Below, in pieces: positions 42,709-51,069 of a DNA stretch of 64,000 nt (position 1 is its first letter; each line of letters opens with the position of its first letter). Below the pieces are notes generated by a model that was not told the DNA's origin, ran no database searches, and saw nothing but the letters and a program-made list of their open reading frames with translations. Source of the DNA: DASWUZ01 sp036401375 (GTDB lineage: Bacteria; Acidobacteriota; Terriglobia; Terriglobales; Acidobacteriaceae); assembly GCA_036401375.1 (NCBI GenBank), contig DASWVB010000038.1, positions 71,174 through 135,173 of the forward strand, read 5' to 3'. The translations under genes and the position numbers were made by a program.

Positions 42709-43668
42709 TCAGGAGGCGGCGCGCTCTTCACGCTCGGGCAGCTTATTGCCCTGCTGCTTGGCATCGGGATGTCCATGCTCAGCGGCAATGCTTTCGACGA
42801 TCGCGTTGAGCTCGGCGCCCGCCAGCAGCACCAGTCCAGTCAGGTAGAACCAGGTGAGCAGGATGATCACCGCACCCAGCGAACCGTACATCACGGAGTA
42901 GCTGTTGAAGTAGTGAAGGTAGACCTTCAAGCCCATCGAGCCGACGATCCAGAGCACGACGCCTACCGCGGAGCCGGGCGTGATCCAGTGCCACTTGGCC
43001 TGCTTCACGTCCGGCGCGCCATAGTAAGTAACGGCGAAGACCATGGAGAGCAGGAAGAGGGCAGCTACCCACATCACCACCTTCAATGGAATGAGCAGGA
43101 CAGGAGCCCAGTGCAGGTGGCTGTGGATCAGTTCGGCCAGTTCTCCGCCATAGAAGAGCACGGTCAACGCCATCATGCTGAGCAGGGAGACGAGCACGGT
43201 GAGCAGCAGGGCGATGCCGCGGGCCTTCCAGATGGGTCGCTCCTCCTTCACCTTGTAGACGGCGTTCAGACCATCTTGCGCACCGGCCATGCCGCAGGTT
43301 GCTGACCAGAGCGCCACGAGGATGCCGAGGGTGATCTTGCCTGCCCCGCTGGCATGAACGGTCTGCGAGAGGGTGCTGCCCACCAGAGCCGAGGCGCTCG
43401 ACGGCAGCACGCGTCCGAGGTAATCCATCGTAGTCGCGCCGATACGGGAGCCAGCGCCGGCCAGCAGGCCAAATATGGCAGAGACGAAGATGAGCCCCGG
43501 GAACATCGCGAAGAAGAAGTAGTAGGCAAGCTGCGCGGCGCGGCCGAAGATGTCGTCCGCCATGGCCGAGTCGTACACGCGGCGCGCCACTCTCCACGCC
43601 GGAACGCCGTACGGACGGAGAAGGGAGCCGACTTTGGGCTTTTGAAGAGTCTCTGCCTGCGCTGGCAT
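42709..43668 (-). CDS. YihY/virulence factor BrkB family membrane protein (second copy)
   Basis: 319 residues with about six transmembrane helices. The core signatures are AQLAYYFFFAMFPGLIFVSA, the middle ALWSATCGMAGAQDGLNAVY, and the late MYGSLGAVIILLTWFYLTGL ending VLLAGAELNAIVE. The start ATG 43668 has a strong AGGAGG 9-10 nt upstream; the frame continues to 43746 but is unlikely to be used. It is more similar to the larger YihY proteins than its paralogue at 29.8 kb. Function unknown. Confidence 0.9.
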   Translation of the reverse strand: MPAQAETLQKPKVGSLLRPYGVPAWRVARRVYDSAMADDIFGRAAQLAYYFFFAMFPGLIFVSAIFGLLAGAGSRIGATTMDYLGRVLPSSASALVGSTLSQTVHASGAGKITLGILVALWSATCGMAGAQDGLNAVYKVKEERPIWKARGIALLLTVLVSLLSMMALTVLFYGGELAELIHSHLHWAPVLLIPLKVVMWVAALFLLSMVFAVTYYGAPDVKQAKWHWITPGSAVGVVLWIVGSMGLKVYLHYFNSYSVMYGSLGAVIILLTWFYLTGLVLLAGAELNAIVESIAAEHGHPDAKQQGNKLPEREERAAS

Positions 43669-43828
43669 CGGTGGTTTACCTCCTCGGCTAATCTCTCTTG
43701 AGGAACTTGCGGACACACCAGCTTTGATGCAGCGATCCGGGCTCACGGAGAGTGGGTTCCCCCGCGCAGCGAGGGCTGTGCCGGCGCTACGAGATGAGCG
43801 ATTCAGCTTTGTCGGTCACGGCTTGCTG

Positions 43829-44095
43829 TCAGTCACTCGACCGCGAGGCGCCGCCCCAGTGGTCCGAGTGCAGCGGCCTGACCGGATAGATGGAGGTCCG
43901 GCAGCGATCGAACCGGGCGGAGGGTCGTCGCAGGATACCTCTCACCCTCGTCAACGACAGAGCGGGTGCGAGGAAGAACCAGTACAGCCCCAGGGCCCGA
44001 TCGCCAGCGACGCCCAGCAGCATCATCAATACCCCGGCGCCGGGCAGGATCCAGCTCAGGATCTTTATGACTGGCCCAAATGACCAGCCGTACAA
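43829..44095 (-). CDS. Possible small membrane protein downstream of glgC
   Basis: 88-codon frame from TTG 44095, 12 nt after the glgC stop. Its first 50 residues include two hydrophobic stretches (ILSWILPGAGVLMMLLGVAG and LGLYWFFLAPALSL), after which the sequence becomes Arg/Ser-rich and looks non-coding. GGAG lies about 13 nt upstream. Support is weak; it may be a real two-helix protein with a poorly defined end, or noise in a 440-bp gap otherwise empty. Confidence 0.3.
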   Translation of the reverse strand: MYGWSFGPVIKILSWILPGAGVLMMLLGVAGDRALGLYWFFLAPALSLTRVRGILRRPSARFDRCRTSIYPVRPLHSDHWGGASRSSD

Positions 44096-44107
44096 GAAAA
44101 CAGCCCG

Positions 44108-45361
44108 CTACTCCTGCTGCAGGAAGTCGGAAGAGACCGGGCTCTCGTACAAGGAGTAATCCCGCGTAACTACGGTAAGGCCGCTGGGCGTGACGAAGTA
44201 GTTGCGCCGATCTTCTACGGGGTCATGGCCTATCGTGGTTCCCTCGGGGATATGGACGTCGCGGTCGATGATGGCCCGCTTGATGTGGCAATGGCGTCCA
44301 ATGTTGACGTGCGAAAAGATGATGCTCGAATCGACCTCGCTGTACGAGTTGACGCGAACGTCCTGCGACAGGACGCTGTTGCGAACTACCGCGCCGGAGA
44401 CGATGCAGCCGGCGGAGATGACGGAATTGATCGCCATGCCGGTGCGGCCCGGCTCGCCGAAGACGAACTTCGCCGGCGGGTACTGGCGCACCCGCGTGCG
44501 CATCGGCCAGCTGGCATCGTAGAGGTTAAAGGTCGGGGAGACGGAAGCCACGTCCATGTTGGCGTCGAAGTAGGCCTCGAGGGTGCCAACGTCTCGCCAG
44601 TAGAGCGCCTCCTGCTTGTTTTCGTCGACGAAGTTGTAGGCCTGCATCTTGTAATGCCCCAGAATGGTCGGCAGAATATTGTGCCCGAAGTCGTGCTTGG
44701 AATCGGGATCTTCGGCGTCCTTCATCAGCGCCGGCAGCAGCACGTCGGTGTTGAAGATGTAGACGCCCATCGAAGCGTCCACCTTGTTTGGATTGAACGG
44801 CGAACGCAGCTGGGTGGTCTTCGGCTTCTCCTGGAACCCGACGACCTCGCCGCCGCGGTTGACCTCGACGATGCCAAAGGCTCCGCACTCGGCCGGCTCG
44901 ATCGGCAGCGTTGCGAGGGTGACGTCAGAGCCGCTCTCCTTGTGATAATCGAGCATCTTGCCGTAGTTCATCTTGTAGATGTGGTCGCCGGAGAGGATGA
45001 GGACGTGCTTGGGCTGCTCGGCCCCGATCGAATAGATGTTCTGGTAGACCGCGTCGGCCGTGCCCATGTACCAGTTGGCGCTCACCCGCTGCATCGGCGG
45101 CAGGATTTCAATGAACTCGCCGAGCTCCTGGGCGACGATGCCGGTCCAGCCCTCGCGTACGTGGCGATTGAGAGAAAGGGCCTTGTATTGGGTCAGGATG
45201 TAGACCCGCCGCAGTCCGGAGTTGATGCAGTTCGAAAGGGTGATGTCGATGATGCGGTAGTTGCCGCCGAATGGCACAGCCGGCTTCGCGCGGTCGCGGG
45301 TGAGCGGAAACAGGCGCTCTCCAGCGCCCCCAGCAAGCAATACTCCGAGTGTATCTTTCAT
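44108..45361 (-). CDS. glgC: Glucose-1-phosphate adenylyltransferase (ADP-glucose pyrophosphorylase)
   Basis: Makes ADP-glucose for glycogen synthesis; normally allosterically controlled. The 417-residue protein has the N-terminal nucleotide loop LLAGGAGERLFPLTRDRAKP, GGNYRIIDITLSNCINSG, the catalytic FLSGDHIYKMNYGKM-type segment (read here as LILSGDHIYKMNYG), VVGFQEKP, and a C-terminal left-handed beta-helix (AGCIVSGAVVRNSVLSQDVR). The length fits. No other glycogen genes are adjacent in the window. Confidence 0.96.
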   Translation of the reverse strand: MKDTLGVLLAGGAGERLFPLTRDRAKPAVPFGGNYRIIDITLSNCINSGLRRVYILTQYKALSLNRHVREGWTGIVAQELGEFIEILPPMQRVSANWYMGTADAVYQNIYSIGAEQPKHVLILSGDHIYKMNYGKMLDYHKESGSDVTLATLPIEPAECGAFGIVEVNRGGEVVGFQEKPKTTQLRSPFNPNKVDASMGVYIFNTDVLLPALMKDAEDPDSKHDFGHNILPTILGHYKMQAYNFVDENKQEALYWRDVGTLEAYFDANMDVASVSPTFNLYDASWPMRTRVRQYPPAKFVFGEPGRTGMAINSVISAGCIVSGAVVRNSVLSQDVRVNSYSEVDSSIIFSHVNIGRHCHIKRAIIDRDVHIPEGTTIGHDPVEDRRNYFVTPSGLTVVTRDYSLYESPVSSDFLQQE

Positions 45362-45764
45362 GCGAGTGACGCCCCTGAGCGCGCGGTTGAGAGCTTGATT
45401 TCAACCCCATTTGCGGACGCAGCCGGAAGCCCGGCGAGTATGAGTCCCGCAGAAGGGCGATGCTAACACACGAGACTTGGATGCGGTGTAAACGTGCCTC
45501 GAATCAACGAGAATACGCCAGCTCGTGAGTGAGCCGGTCAACCTGGGCTGCCATGGCGTTGGCTGTCCGGATCGTTCGAAGTTCCGTCATCGAAGCTGGG
45601 CGAGTGACAACCATCGATTAGAATCGCTTCATACCTCGTTACCATAGGAGTGTCGTCCTCTGCTGTCACTCCGCAGCAGCAGTGCGCAGACAATCAAGGC
45701 CTGAGAGTTCTCTTCGAGGCTTTACGCAGCTCACCTAAGCCGGAGGCACTGGAGTTCCCAGCCC
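45362..45764. other. Intergenic region between divergent glgC and an acyltransferase gene
   Basis: No convincing gene in about 400 bp. It must hold promoters for both divergent genes. TAGAAT near 45619-45624 is a possible -10 box reading rightwards, with a GTGACA-like hexamer nearby at a spacing too short to be convincing. No hairpin or repeat stands out. Confidence 0.4.
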
Positions 45765-46262
45765 ATGTTCGAAAACCTGAAAGAAGACTGGCGAACCTAC
45801 AACGGAGACATCAGCCGCCGCGGCCTGTGGTGCATGGTCGTCTACCGCTACGGAAACTGGCGCTATACGATCAAGAACTCCGTCATCCGCAAGCCGTTTT
45901 CCCTGCTTTACAAGATACTGAAGGTGGTCAGCGAGGTACTGACGTCGATCGAGCTGCCCTGCGAGGCGCCCGTCGGCAGGCGCCTGATCATCGAGCACGC
46001 CTCGGACGTGGTCGTCAGCGGCGATGCGGTTCTGGGTGACGACGTCGTTCTGCGCAACGGAGTGACAATCGGGCTGCGCAACCGCGGCGTCCGGGGATCG
46101 CCGAAGATCGGCAACCGGGTCGATATCGGAGCCGGCGCGAAGCTGCTCGGTCCGATCACGATAGGCGACGATGTGTTGATCGGAGCCAACGCCGTGGTGC
46201 TGTCAAACGTACCCTCCGGGTACATGGCAGTCGGCAATCCGGCCCGCATTCGCCCCCGCTAG
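45765..46262 (+). CDS. Hexapeptide-repeat acyltransferase, serine O-acetyltransferase-like
   Basis: 165-residue protein. A short helical N-terminus (FENLKEDWRTYNGDISRRGL) is followed by left-handed beta-helix repeats: RLIIEHASDVVVSGDAVLGD, DVVLRNGVTIG, IGNRVDIGAGAKLLGPITIG, GDDVLIGANAVVLSNVP. The general layout is that of short serine acetyltransferases and of acetyltransferases in polysaccharide clusters. The acceptor is not predictable; lack of adjacent cysteine genes makes a sugar acetyltransferase equally likely. It is convergent with the ACP/PPTase gene. Confidence 0.85.
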   Translation: MFENLKEDWRTYNGDISRRGLWCMVVYRYGNWRYTIKNSVIRKPFSLLYKILKVVSEVLTSIELPCEAPVGRRLIIEHASDVVVSGDAVLGDDVVLRNGVTIGLRNRGVRGSPKIGNRVDIGAGAKLLGPITIGDDVLIGANAVVLSNVPSGYMAVGNPARIRPR

Positions 46263-46294
46263 CTGTCATACATCCAAAGCCAGTAACGGTAGGC

Positions 46295-47083
46295 TTAGCC
46301 GAAGAGCCTTGCCAGGCCCCTGGGCTTCTTCTCGACGGCCGGCGCCGGCTCAGGAGCCGTCTCGACCTCGAGCACAGCGTCTCGCACCTGCAGGGCCGCC
46401 GCTTCAGCTGGCTGCGCAGGCTGCTGCGGGGCAGGCGAACTCGAAGTCACGATAGCAATGGCCAGCTTACCCGTGTGCGAGATGCTGACCATGTGCGGCA
46501 GCGGTGCCCGGCCCCCGGCGCCTTGTAGCGTCAGGTAAGGCCGGCCGCTTGGATCATGCGCGACCGCCATCGACGCGAGGTCGGCGCTGTTGTAGAGGGG
46601 ATCGCACTTCCGAAGTGCCTCCTTGGCGCTCCAGAATCCGGCAAAATGAGTGCGCGGCGCGGGCTGCAGGACGGCGTAGGCGATCTCCGACGGCGCGAAG
46701 TTGTCGCGGTAGAACTCATGCTCCCAGTAGTCAAGCGCGTCGGGCAGTGAGCTGATCTCGTGAACATCCAGCCCGAGGAGTACACCGGAACTCGCGACCG
46801 GGCCGGCGATAGCACCGGCGCTCCGCGGCGAAGCCGCAGACGGCGAGCTCGAAGCGGCCGGCTCTGCCGGCGCGCCCGCCGAGATCGCAGCAACCAGCGC
46901 GCCGAACGTTGCAGGCCGCGCATTAGCCGGCAGCGATAGGCCCAGCCTCTGCAGAGCACGGGAGATTCTGGCCCCGCCGAGAGAGGTATTCAAGGCCGCC
47001 AGCGAAGTCTCGGGCGTTACATCCTCGGGCGCGACCATCAGCATGGTCGCAATCATCGAGCGCAGTTCGTCGGTCTGGCTCAC
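46295..47083 (-). CDS. ACP-like domain fused to a holo-ACP synthase (4'-phosphopantetheinyl transferase)
   Basis: 262 residues from GTG 47083, which overlaps the E2 stop (GTGA). Residues 1-70 are acyl-carrier-protein-like: SQTDELRSMIATMLMVAPED and a helix II start LNTSLGGARISRALQRLGLS, where Ser34 sits at the usual attachment site but the classical DSL is TSL. After an Ala/Ser/Pro linker, residues 100-215 are an AcpS-type transferase: LLGLDVHEISSL (Mg-binding Asp106), HFAGFWSAKEALRKCDPL (Glu155) and PHMVSISHTGKLAIAIV. A Pro/Ala-rich tail follows. Fusion of carrier and activator next to E1/E2 genes suggests it supplies a dedicated carrier. A longer frame to 47185 is less likely. Confidence 0.82.
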   Translation of the reverse strand: MSQTDELRSMIATMLMVAPEDVTPETSLAALNTSLGGARISRALQRLGLSLPANARPATFGALVAAISAGAPAEPAASSSPSAASPRSAGAIAGPVASSGVLLGLDVHEISSLPDALDYWEHEFYRDNFAPSEIAYAVLQPAPRTHFAGFWSAKEALRKCDPLYNSADLASMAVAHDPSGRPYLTLQGAGGRAPLPHMVSISHTGKLAIAIVTSSSPAPQQPAQPAEAAALQVRDAVLEVETAPEPAPAVEKKPRGLARLFG

Positions 47084-48636
47084 GATTGACCTGCCAGGCA
47101 TACAGAGCAGACAAATCCGGCAGGAACCTCGGAACGCACCAGCATCTCCTTGATCTTGAGCAGCGCGCTTCCGCTGCGCTGACATAAAGCGCAGTACGGC
47201 TCAGCCACGGGCTGGGGCGCAGCTACGAGAGCGACAGGCGCCGCCTCGAGGGCGGCGTGCGCCTCCAGGCGAGCGACGAGTTCCCGCACAAACTGTCCCG
47301 CTTTCTTGCCCTCGGTGAGCTGGTGATCGAAGGCCAGCGTTAAATAGAGGGTCTCGTCACCCGAGGCATCGACCTCTCCGCCTACCCCGAGAATCGCGGC
47401 CTGCCCCTGGCTGATCAACGGGTGGAAGTGGGTGATGCCGTCCGATGACAGGTCCGAGATCGTGAACGTACCGCCCAGGAAATCAGCTGGCGAGAGAGCG
47501 CTGTCGATGTAGCGGTCGATCTGCCCATGCATGATGTCGACGATCTCGTAAGGAGTCTTGCGGTCCGCCTGCGGAACCACCGGAACCATCAGTCCCTGCC
47601 CGCCGTCAATCGCCCAGCCCACATTCACATCCCGATACTGGCCTATGCGTCCACGATCGTAGATGGCGTTGAACTCCGGATATTTGCGCAGCAGCCGCGC
47701 TGCTTCAAAGATCACCAGGGCGCCAAGGCCCACGCTGGTCAGCCCCTGCTTTTCAAGTCGAAGGCGCAGCCGCGGCGCGCGCACGGACGTGGTGACAGAG
47801 CTCTGCACGGTGCGCGCGTGACCCTGCGCGAGCACCCGGCCCTCGAAGATCTTCCTACGCGGCAGGTCGGTCCAATCCACCCCGGCTCCGGTGACGGGTG
47901 CGTTCTCGACCGGCTCGTTCTCAGCGGAACGGGCTGCCTTTGCGCCTGGCGCTGGCGAACTGACCGGGGAAGCAATGGGCGCAGCAGCCTCTGAACCGGC
48001 TCCATTGGCGGTGAGTCCGTTGCCCGCAGCCCCATTGCGAACCGCCCTGTTGCGCGAGCCGCCATCGAGAGGAGGAAGCTTCCCCGCCTTACGCAGGACA
48101 TCGTCCCGCCGCACCAGCGATCCGCGCGGGAATGAATCCTTATCCAGGCCAAACTCGACTGCCACCTTCAGGGCGAGGGCGGTGAGACGAGCCGGGCGCT
48201 GGTCCCCTCCGGCGCCGTTCGCGATGTACTCTTCGGCCGCCGCAGACGCAGCAACCGGGACCACAGGATCCTCGGCCAACGGCAGAGGAGCACGCGTTGC
48301 AACCGGCGCAATCTCGGGCGTACCAGCCGAGGAGGCGCTGCCATTCGAGCTGAGCGCAGCCTGCCCGATCGTGGCAAAGTCAACCGCCACCATGCCCGCA
48401 GGCACGATCTGGCAGATGGTCGAGCCGACCGCGACCTCATCTCCCGCGGCTGCCGTATAGATGGCGGTTCCGGCGATGGGGGCCTCGATATCCATCACCG
48501 CCTTGCTGGTCTCTACCTCGCAGAGCTGCTGGTCCTTCTCAACCGCCGAGCCGGACGGCACCTTCCATGAGAGGATGCGCACGCTCTCATCGTTCACCGT
48601 CTCCTGCGGGATGTTTACGAAGACAATCTCAGCCAT
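47080..48636 (-). CDS. 2-oxo acid dehydrogenase E2 (lipoyl acyltransferase) with C-terminal four-cysteine tail
   Basis: 518 residues. Domain order: lipoyl domain (residues 1-80, lipoyl Lys45 in EVETSKAVMDIEAP), Ala/Ser/Pro linker, peripheral subunit-binding domain (about 150-185, TALALKVAVEFGLDKDSFPR then SLVRRDDVLRKAG), second linker, acyltransferase domain (about 275-465) with DVNVGWAIDGGQGLMVPVV, FTISDLSSDGITHFHPLISQ and the active-site AFDHQLTEGKKAGQFV (His438; usual DHRxxDG is DHQLTEG here). A tail (480-518) has two CxxC pairs, YCALC and FVCSVC, a probable zinc ribbon not normally found in E2. It overlaps the genes on both sides. Confidence 0.9.
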   Translation of the reverse strand: MAEIVFVNIPQETVNDESVRILSWKVPSGSAVEKDQQLCEVETSKAVMDIEAPIAGTAIYTAAAGDEVAVGSTICQIVPAGMVAVDFATIGQAALSSNGSASSAGTPEIAPVATRAPLPLAEDPVVPVAASAAAEEYIANGAGGDQRPARLTALALKVAVEFGLDKDSFPRGSLVRRDDVLRKAGKLPPLDGGSRNRAVRNGAAGNGLTANGAGSEAAAPIASPVSSPAPGAKAARSAENEPVENAPVTGAGVDWTDLPRRKIFEGRVLAQGHARTVQSSVTTSVRAPRLRLRLEKQGLTSVGLGALVIFEAARLLRKYPEFNAIYDRGRIGQYRDVNVGWAIDGGQGLMVPVVPQADRKTPYEIVDIMHGQIDRYIDSALSPADFLGGTFTISDLSSDGITHFHPLISQGQAAILGVGGEVDASGDETLYLTLAFDHQLTEGKKAGQFVRELVARLEAHAALEAAPVALVAAPQPVAEPYCALCQRSGSALLKIKEMLVRSEVPAGFVCSVCLAGQS

Positions 48637-50635
48637 GACCCACCAACTCGAGGATGCCGGCAAGGATCGAGTCCGCGCCCGGCAGACTGTCCTGTTCGGC
48701 GGCCTTGCTCGACGCCAGAGGATGGGGCTTCGCGCCCAGCCTCGCCGAGCTCAGGGCGCTGCCGGACGACCCGGCCGAGACGGCATCGTGAACGGCGGAG
48801 ACCACCTCCGCCCCGAAGCCGCAGAAGGCCTGCCCCTCCTCGACTACAAACAGCCGGCCGGACTGCTTCACCGAGTCGAGGATCGGCCCGAGGTTCAGAG
48901 GGTAGATCTGGATGGGGCAAAGGATCTCCGCGACCAGCTCGTGCTCCTCGAAGAGCCGGTCGATCGCCTTCTCCGCCTCGTGCAGGCAGCCGCCATAGCA
49001 CACCACAGTGACATCGGGCTTTGCGCTCGATCGAATCCTGGTGGTGGGAAAATCTTCGCGGGTGTGCTCGGCCCAGAAGCCGGCTACCGTCTCATGGGTC
49101 ACGTACTCCCCATACATTGTCTTGTTCTCGATCACGATCGTCGGCCGGTCAATCGTTGCAAACAGCCGCTGATAGACCAGATGAGGGTCATAGCGGGGAT
49201 GGAGCGCAAGTACACGCGTGCCCGGCAGCCCCAGGAAGTGCTTCTCGAGCGACTGGCTGTGCGTCGCTCCATATCCGCGCCTGCCGCCCATCGGCGTGCG
49301 GATCACCACCGGCACCGTCACCTGGTCGTTGTACATCCAGCGAAACTTCGATGCGTGATTAATGATCTGGTCGGCCGCGAGGGTGAGGAAGTCTCCAAAC
49401 ATGATCTCGCAGACCGGATGCATGCCCATCAGCGCGAGGCCATTGCCGATCCCGATGATGGCTGCTTCGCTGATAGGAGTATTGCGCACCCGGCCCGGGA
49501 AGGTGAGGCTCAGATCCTTGGTCACCTTGAAGGCGCCCCCGTATGGGCCCTCTATATCTTCCCCGAGGATGAAGCAACGCTGGTCCTCCGTCATGTGCTC
49601 TTTGAGCGCCTGATAGATGCGCGTCACCATGCGCTCCTTACCCTCAATGCTGGTCTGCTGCCACGGCGGAGTCGTCTGGACGGACTTCTCATCGACCCCG
49701 TTATTGGCAAACGGGGCCTTCGAGGCTGCTTCGACCGCGCGCGTGACCAGCTCCTCCGTGTGAGCCTTGAGGGCCGCCGCCTCTTCCGGGAACTGGGCGG
49801 TAAAGCGGGTGATCGGGTCCATCGCCCAGTAGGCTGCCAGCTCGTCCTTGGGCCGGTCGTCGTCGCCTTTGGAATGGGCCATCAGCCTGGAAGTATCGAT
49901 GCGGAAGAAGGCGGGACGCACCTCGTCACGCACCTGCGAAACCGCCCGGGCCATGGTGCTCTGCAGCTGCCTCGGGTTAGCGGTCGTGCCGTGGTAGCTG
50001 GTGATTCCAAAGGCCTCGGCGCGGGCGCAGATGTCTCCGGCAAGGGTCAGCGTCTGCGAGGTGCTCTGGGCGTAGAGGTTGTTCTCGAGGATGATCATCA
50101 GCGGCAGGTTCCACTTCGAGATGACGTTCAGCGTCTCGTAGAGTGTGCCCTCGCCGAGGGTGCCGTCGCCGATGAAGGCGACGACGATGTTGCCGGTCTC
50201 ATTGAGCTTCTGGGCCAGCGCCATCCCCGCTGAAACGGGCGTCATTCCGCCCTGTACCCCGTTGCTGAAGACGCCGTGCGCGCAGATATGCTGGCTGCCG
50301 CCGCGCCCGCCGCAGATGCCGGTGAGCCTGCCCATCACCTCCGCCATCAGACCGTCTACATCTGAGGTGCGCGCCAGGTAGTGGCCATGGCAGCGATGGT
50401 TGCTGGCGATCAGATCGCCCTCGATCAGCTGGCTGGCGAGCGCGACGCCAGTAAACTCCTGGCCGATGCAGGTATGCACCGTTCCAAACAGCTTGCCCTC
50501 GGAAAACAACTTCAGCAGACGCTCCTCAAACGAGCGGATCAGGAAGGCATGCAGCCAGGAGACGGCGTCCGGAGATAGATCCTCGTAAGTCAATGAAGCA
50601 GTCGTCGTAGTCTGAAGTTGCGGCCTGCTAGTCAT
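48629..50635 (-). CDS. 2-oxo acid dehydrogenase E1, fused alpha and beta subunits (thiamine diphosphate enzyme)
   Basis: 668-residue fusion. Residues 15-330 are E1-alpha: FGTVHTCIGQEFTGVALASQ, RCHGHYLART, and the ThDP/Mg motif FIGDGTLGEGTLYETLNVIS ending LENN (Asp157, Asn185-186). Residues about 337-620 are E1-beta: FILGEDIEGPYGGAFKVTKD, ISEAAIIGIGNGLALMGMHP, FGDFLTLAADQIINHASKF, IRTPMGGRRGYGATHSQS. The C-terminal 40 residues are low complexity. The ATG is at 50635; the 3' end overlaps E2 by 8 nt. No E3 (dihydrolipoamide dehydrogenase) gene is near. Substrate (pyruvate, branched-chain, acetoin or a ketose) cannot be set from sequence. Confidence 0.92.
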   Translation of the reverse strand: MTSRPQLQTTTTASLTYEDLSPDAVSWLHAFLIRSFEERLLKLFSEGKLFGTVHTCIGQEFTGVALASQLIEGDLIASNHRCHGHYLARTSDVDGLMAEVMGRLTGICGGRGGSQHICAHGVFSNGVQGGMTPVSAGMALAQKLNETGNIVVAFIGDGTLGEGTLYETLNVISKWNLPLMIILENNLYAQSTSQTLTLAGDICARAEAFGITSYHGTTANPRQLQSTMARAVSQVRDEVRPAFFRIDTSRLMAHSKGDDDRPKDELAAYWAMDPITRFTAQFPEEAAALKAHTEELVTRAVEAASKAPFANNGVDEKSVQTTPPWQQTSIEGKERMVTRIYQALKEHMTEDQRCFILGEDIEGPYGGAFKVTKDLSLTFPGRVRNTPISEAAIIGIGNGLALMGMHPVCEIMFGDFLTLAADQIINHASKFRWMYNDQVTVPVVIRTPMGGRRGYGATHSQSLEKHFLGLPGTRVLALHPRYDPHLVYQRLFATIDRPTIVIENKTMYGEYVTHETVAGFWAEHTREDFPTTRIRSSAKPDVTVVCYGGCLHEAEKAIDRLFEEHELVAEILCPIQIYPLNLGPILDSVKQSGRLFVVEEGQAFCGFGAEVVSAVHDAVSAGSSGSALSSARLGAKPHPLASSKAAEQDSLPGADSILAGILELVGHG

Positions 50636-51069
50636 GTTTGCTCTCTGAGCCTGACGTTTGGGATTGCCGTTGGCGGAACTCTCCCACAGGATCGGGGCCG
50701 ATCTCGCGTTCTCTCACTGATGTTAGGGCAGAACTCAAGTATTTCACGGTCAATTTTGAGTGTCAACGCGTGTTGTATTCGCTAGTTGGTCAGGATCAAG
50801 ACTCTCGGGCAAGTACCCGCTAAACACCTCTAACCGGCTCATTCGAACTTGGGGATGTGGAGCGGCTGAGGGTGCTCAAACCCGATTGCTTAGGTAAGCC
50901 AGACTGGGGCTCATGGTAGGATGGCCGCAAAGTCACTCCTGTAATACTTTGCAATCTGCTGTCATCTGCCGTCTCCTCTGATCTTGTTCCGGGAACCCAC
51001 ACATTCTCCACCCCTCCGCGGAGCCCGTCTACCGCGCCGAATGATTTTGACGGGCGAAGGACACTCCCC
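50636..51069. other. Intergenic region between the divergent E1 operon and the NHL protein gene
   Basis: No gene is supported in 434 bp. It holds the predicted leftward promoter for the E1 operon (50738-50766). ACTCAA (50733-50738) and TTGAGT (50756-50761) form an inverted repeat overlapping that promoter and could be an operator. The right part, presumably with the promoter of the NHL gene, shows nothing distinct. Confidence 0.45.
50738..50766 (-). promoter_or_regulatory. Predicted sigma-70 promoter of the E1-E2-ACP/PPTase operon
   Basis: Reading leftwards, a perfect TTGACA -35 (50766-50761), a 17-bp spacer, and AATACT -10 (50743-50738, four of six). The start point would lie near 50731, leaving a leader of about 95 nt before the E1 ATG. 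An ACTCAA/TTGAGT inverted repeat overlaps the spacer and -10 box. Confidence 0.55.

Noticed and set aside
48461..50233. 590-codon open frame antisense to E1/E2
   Set aside because: It spans two real genes in opposite sense and shows no recognisable motif.
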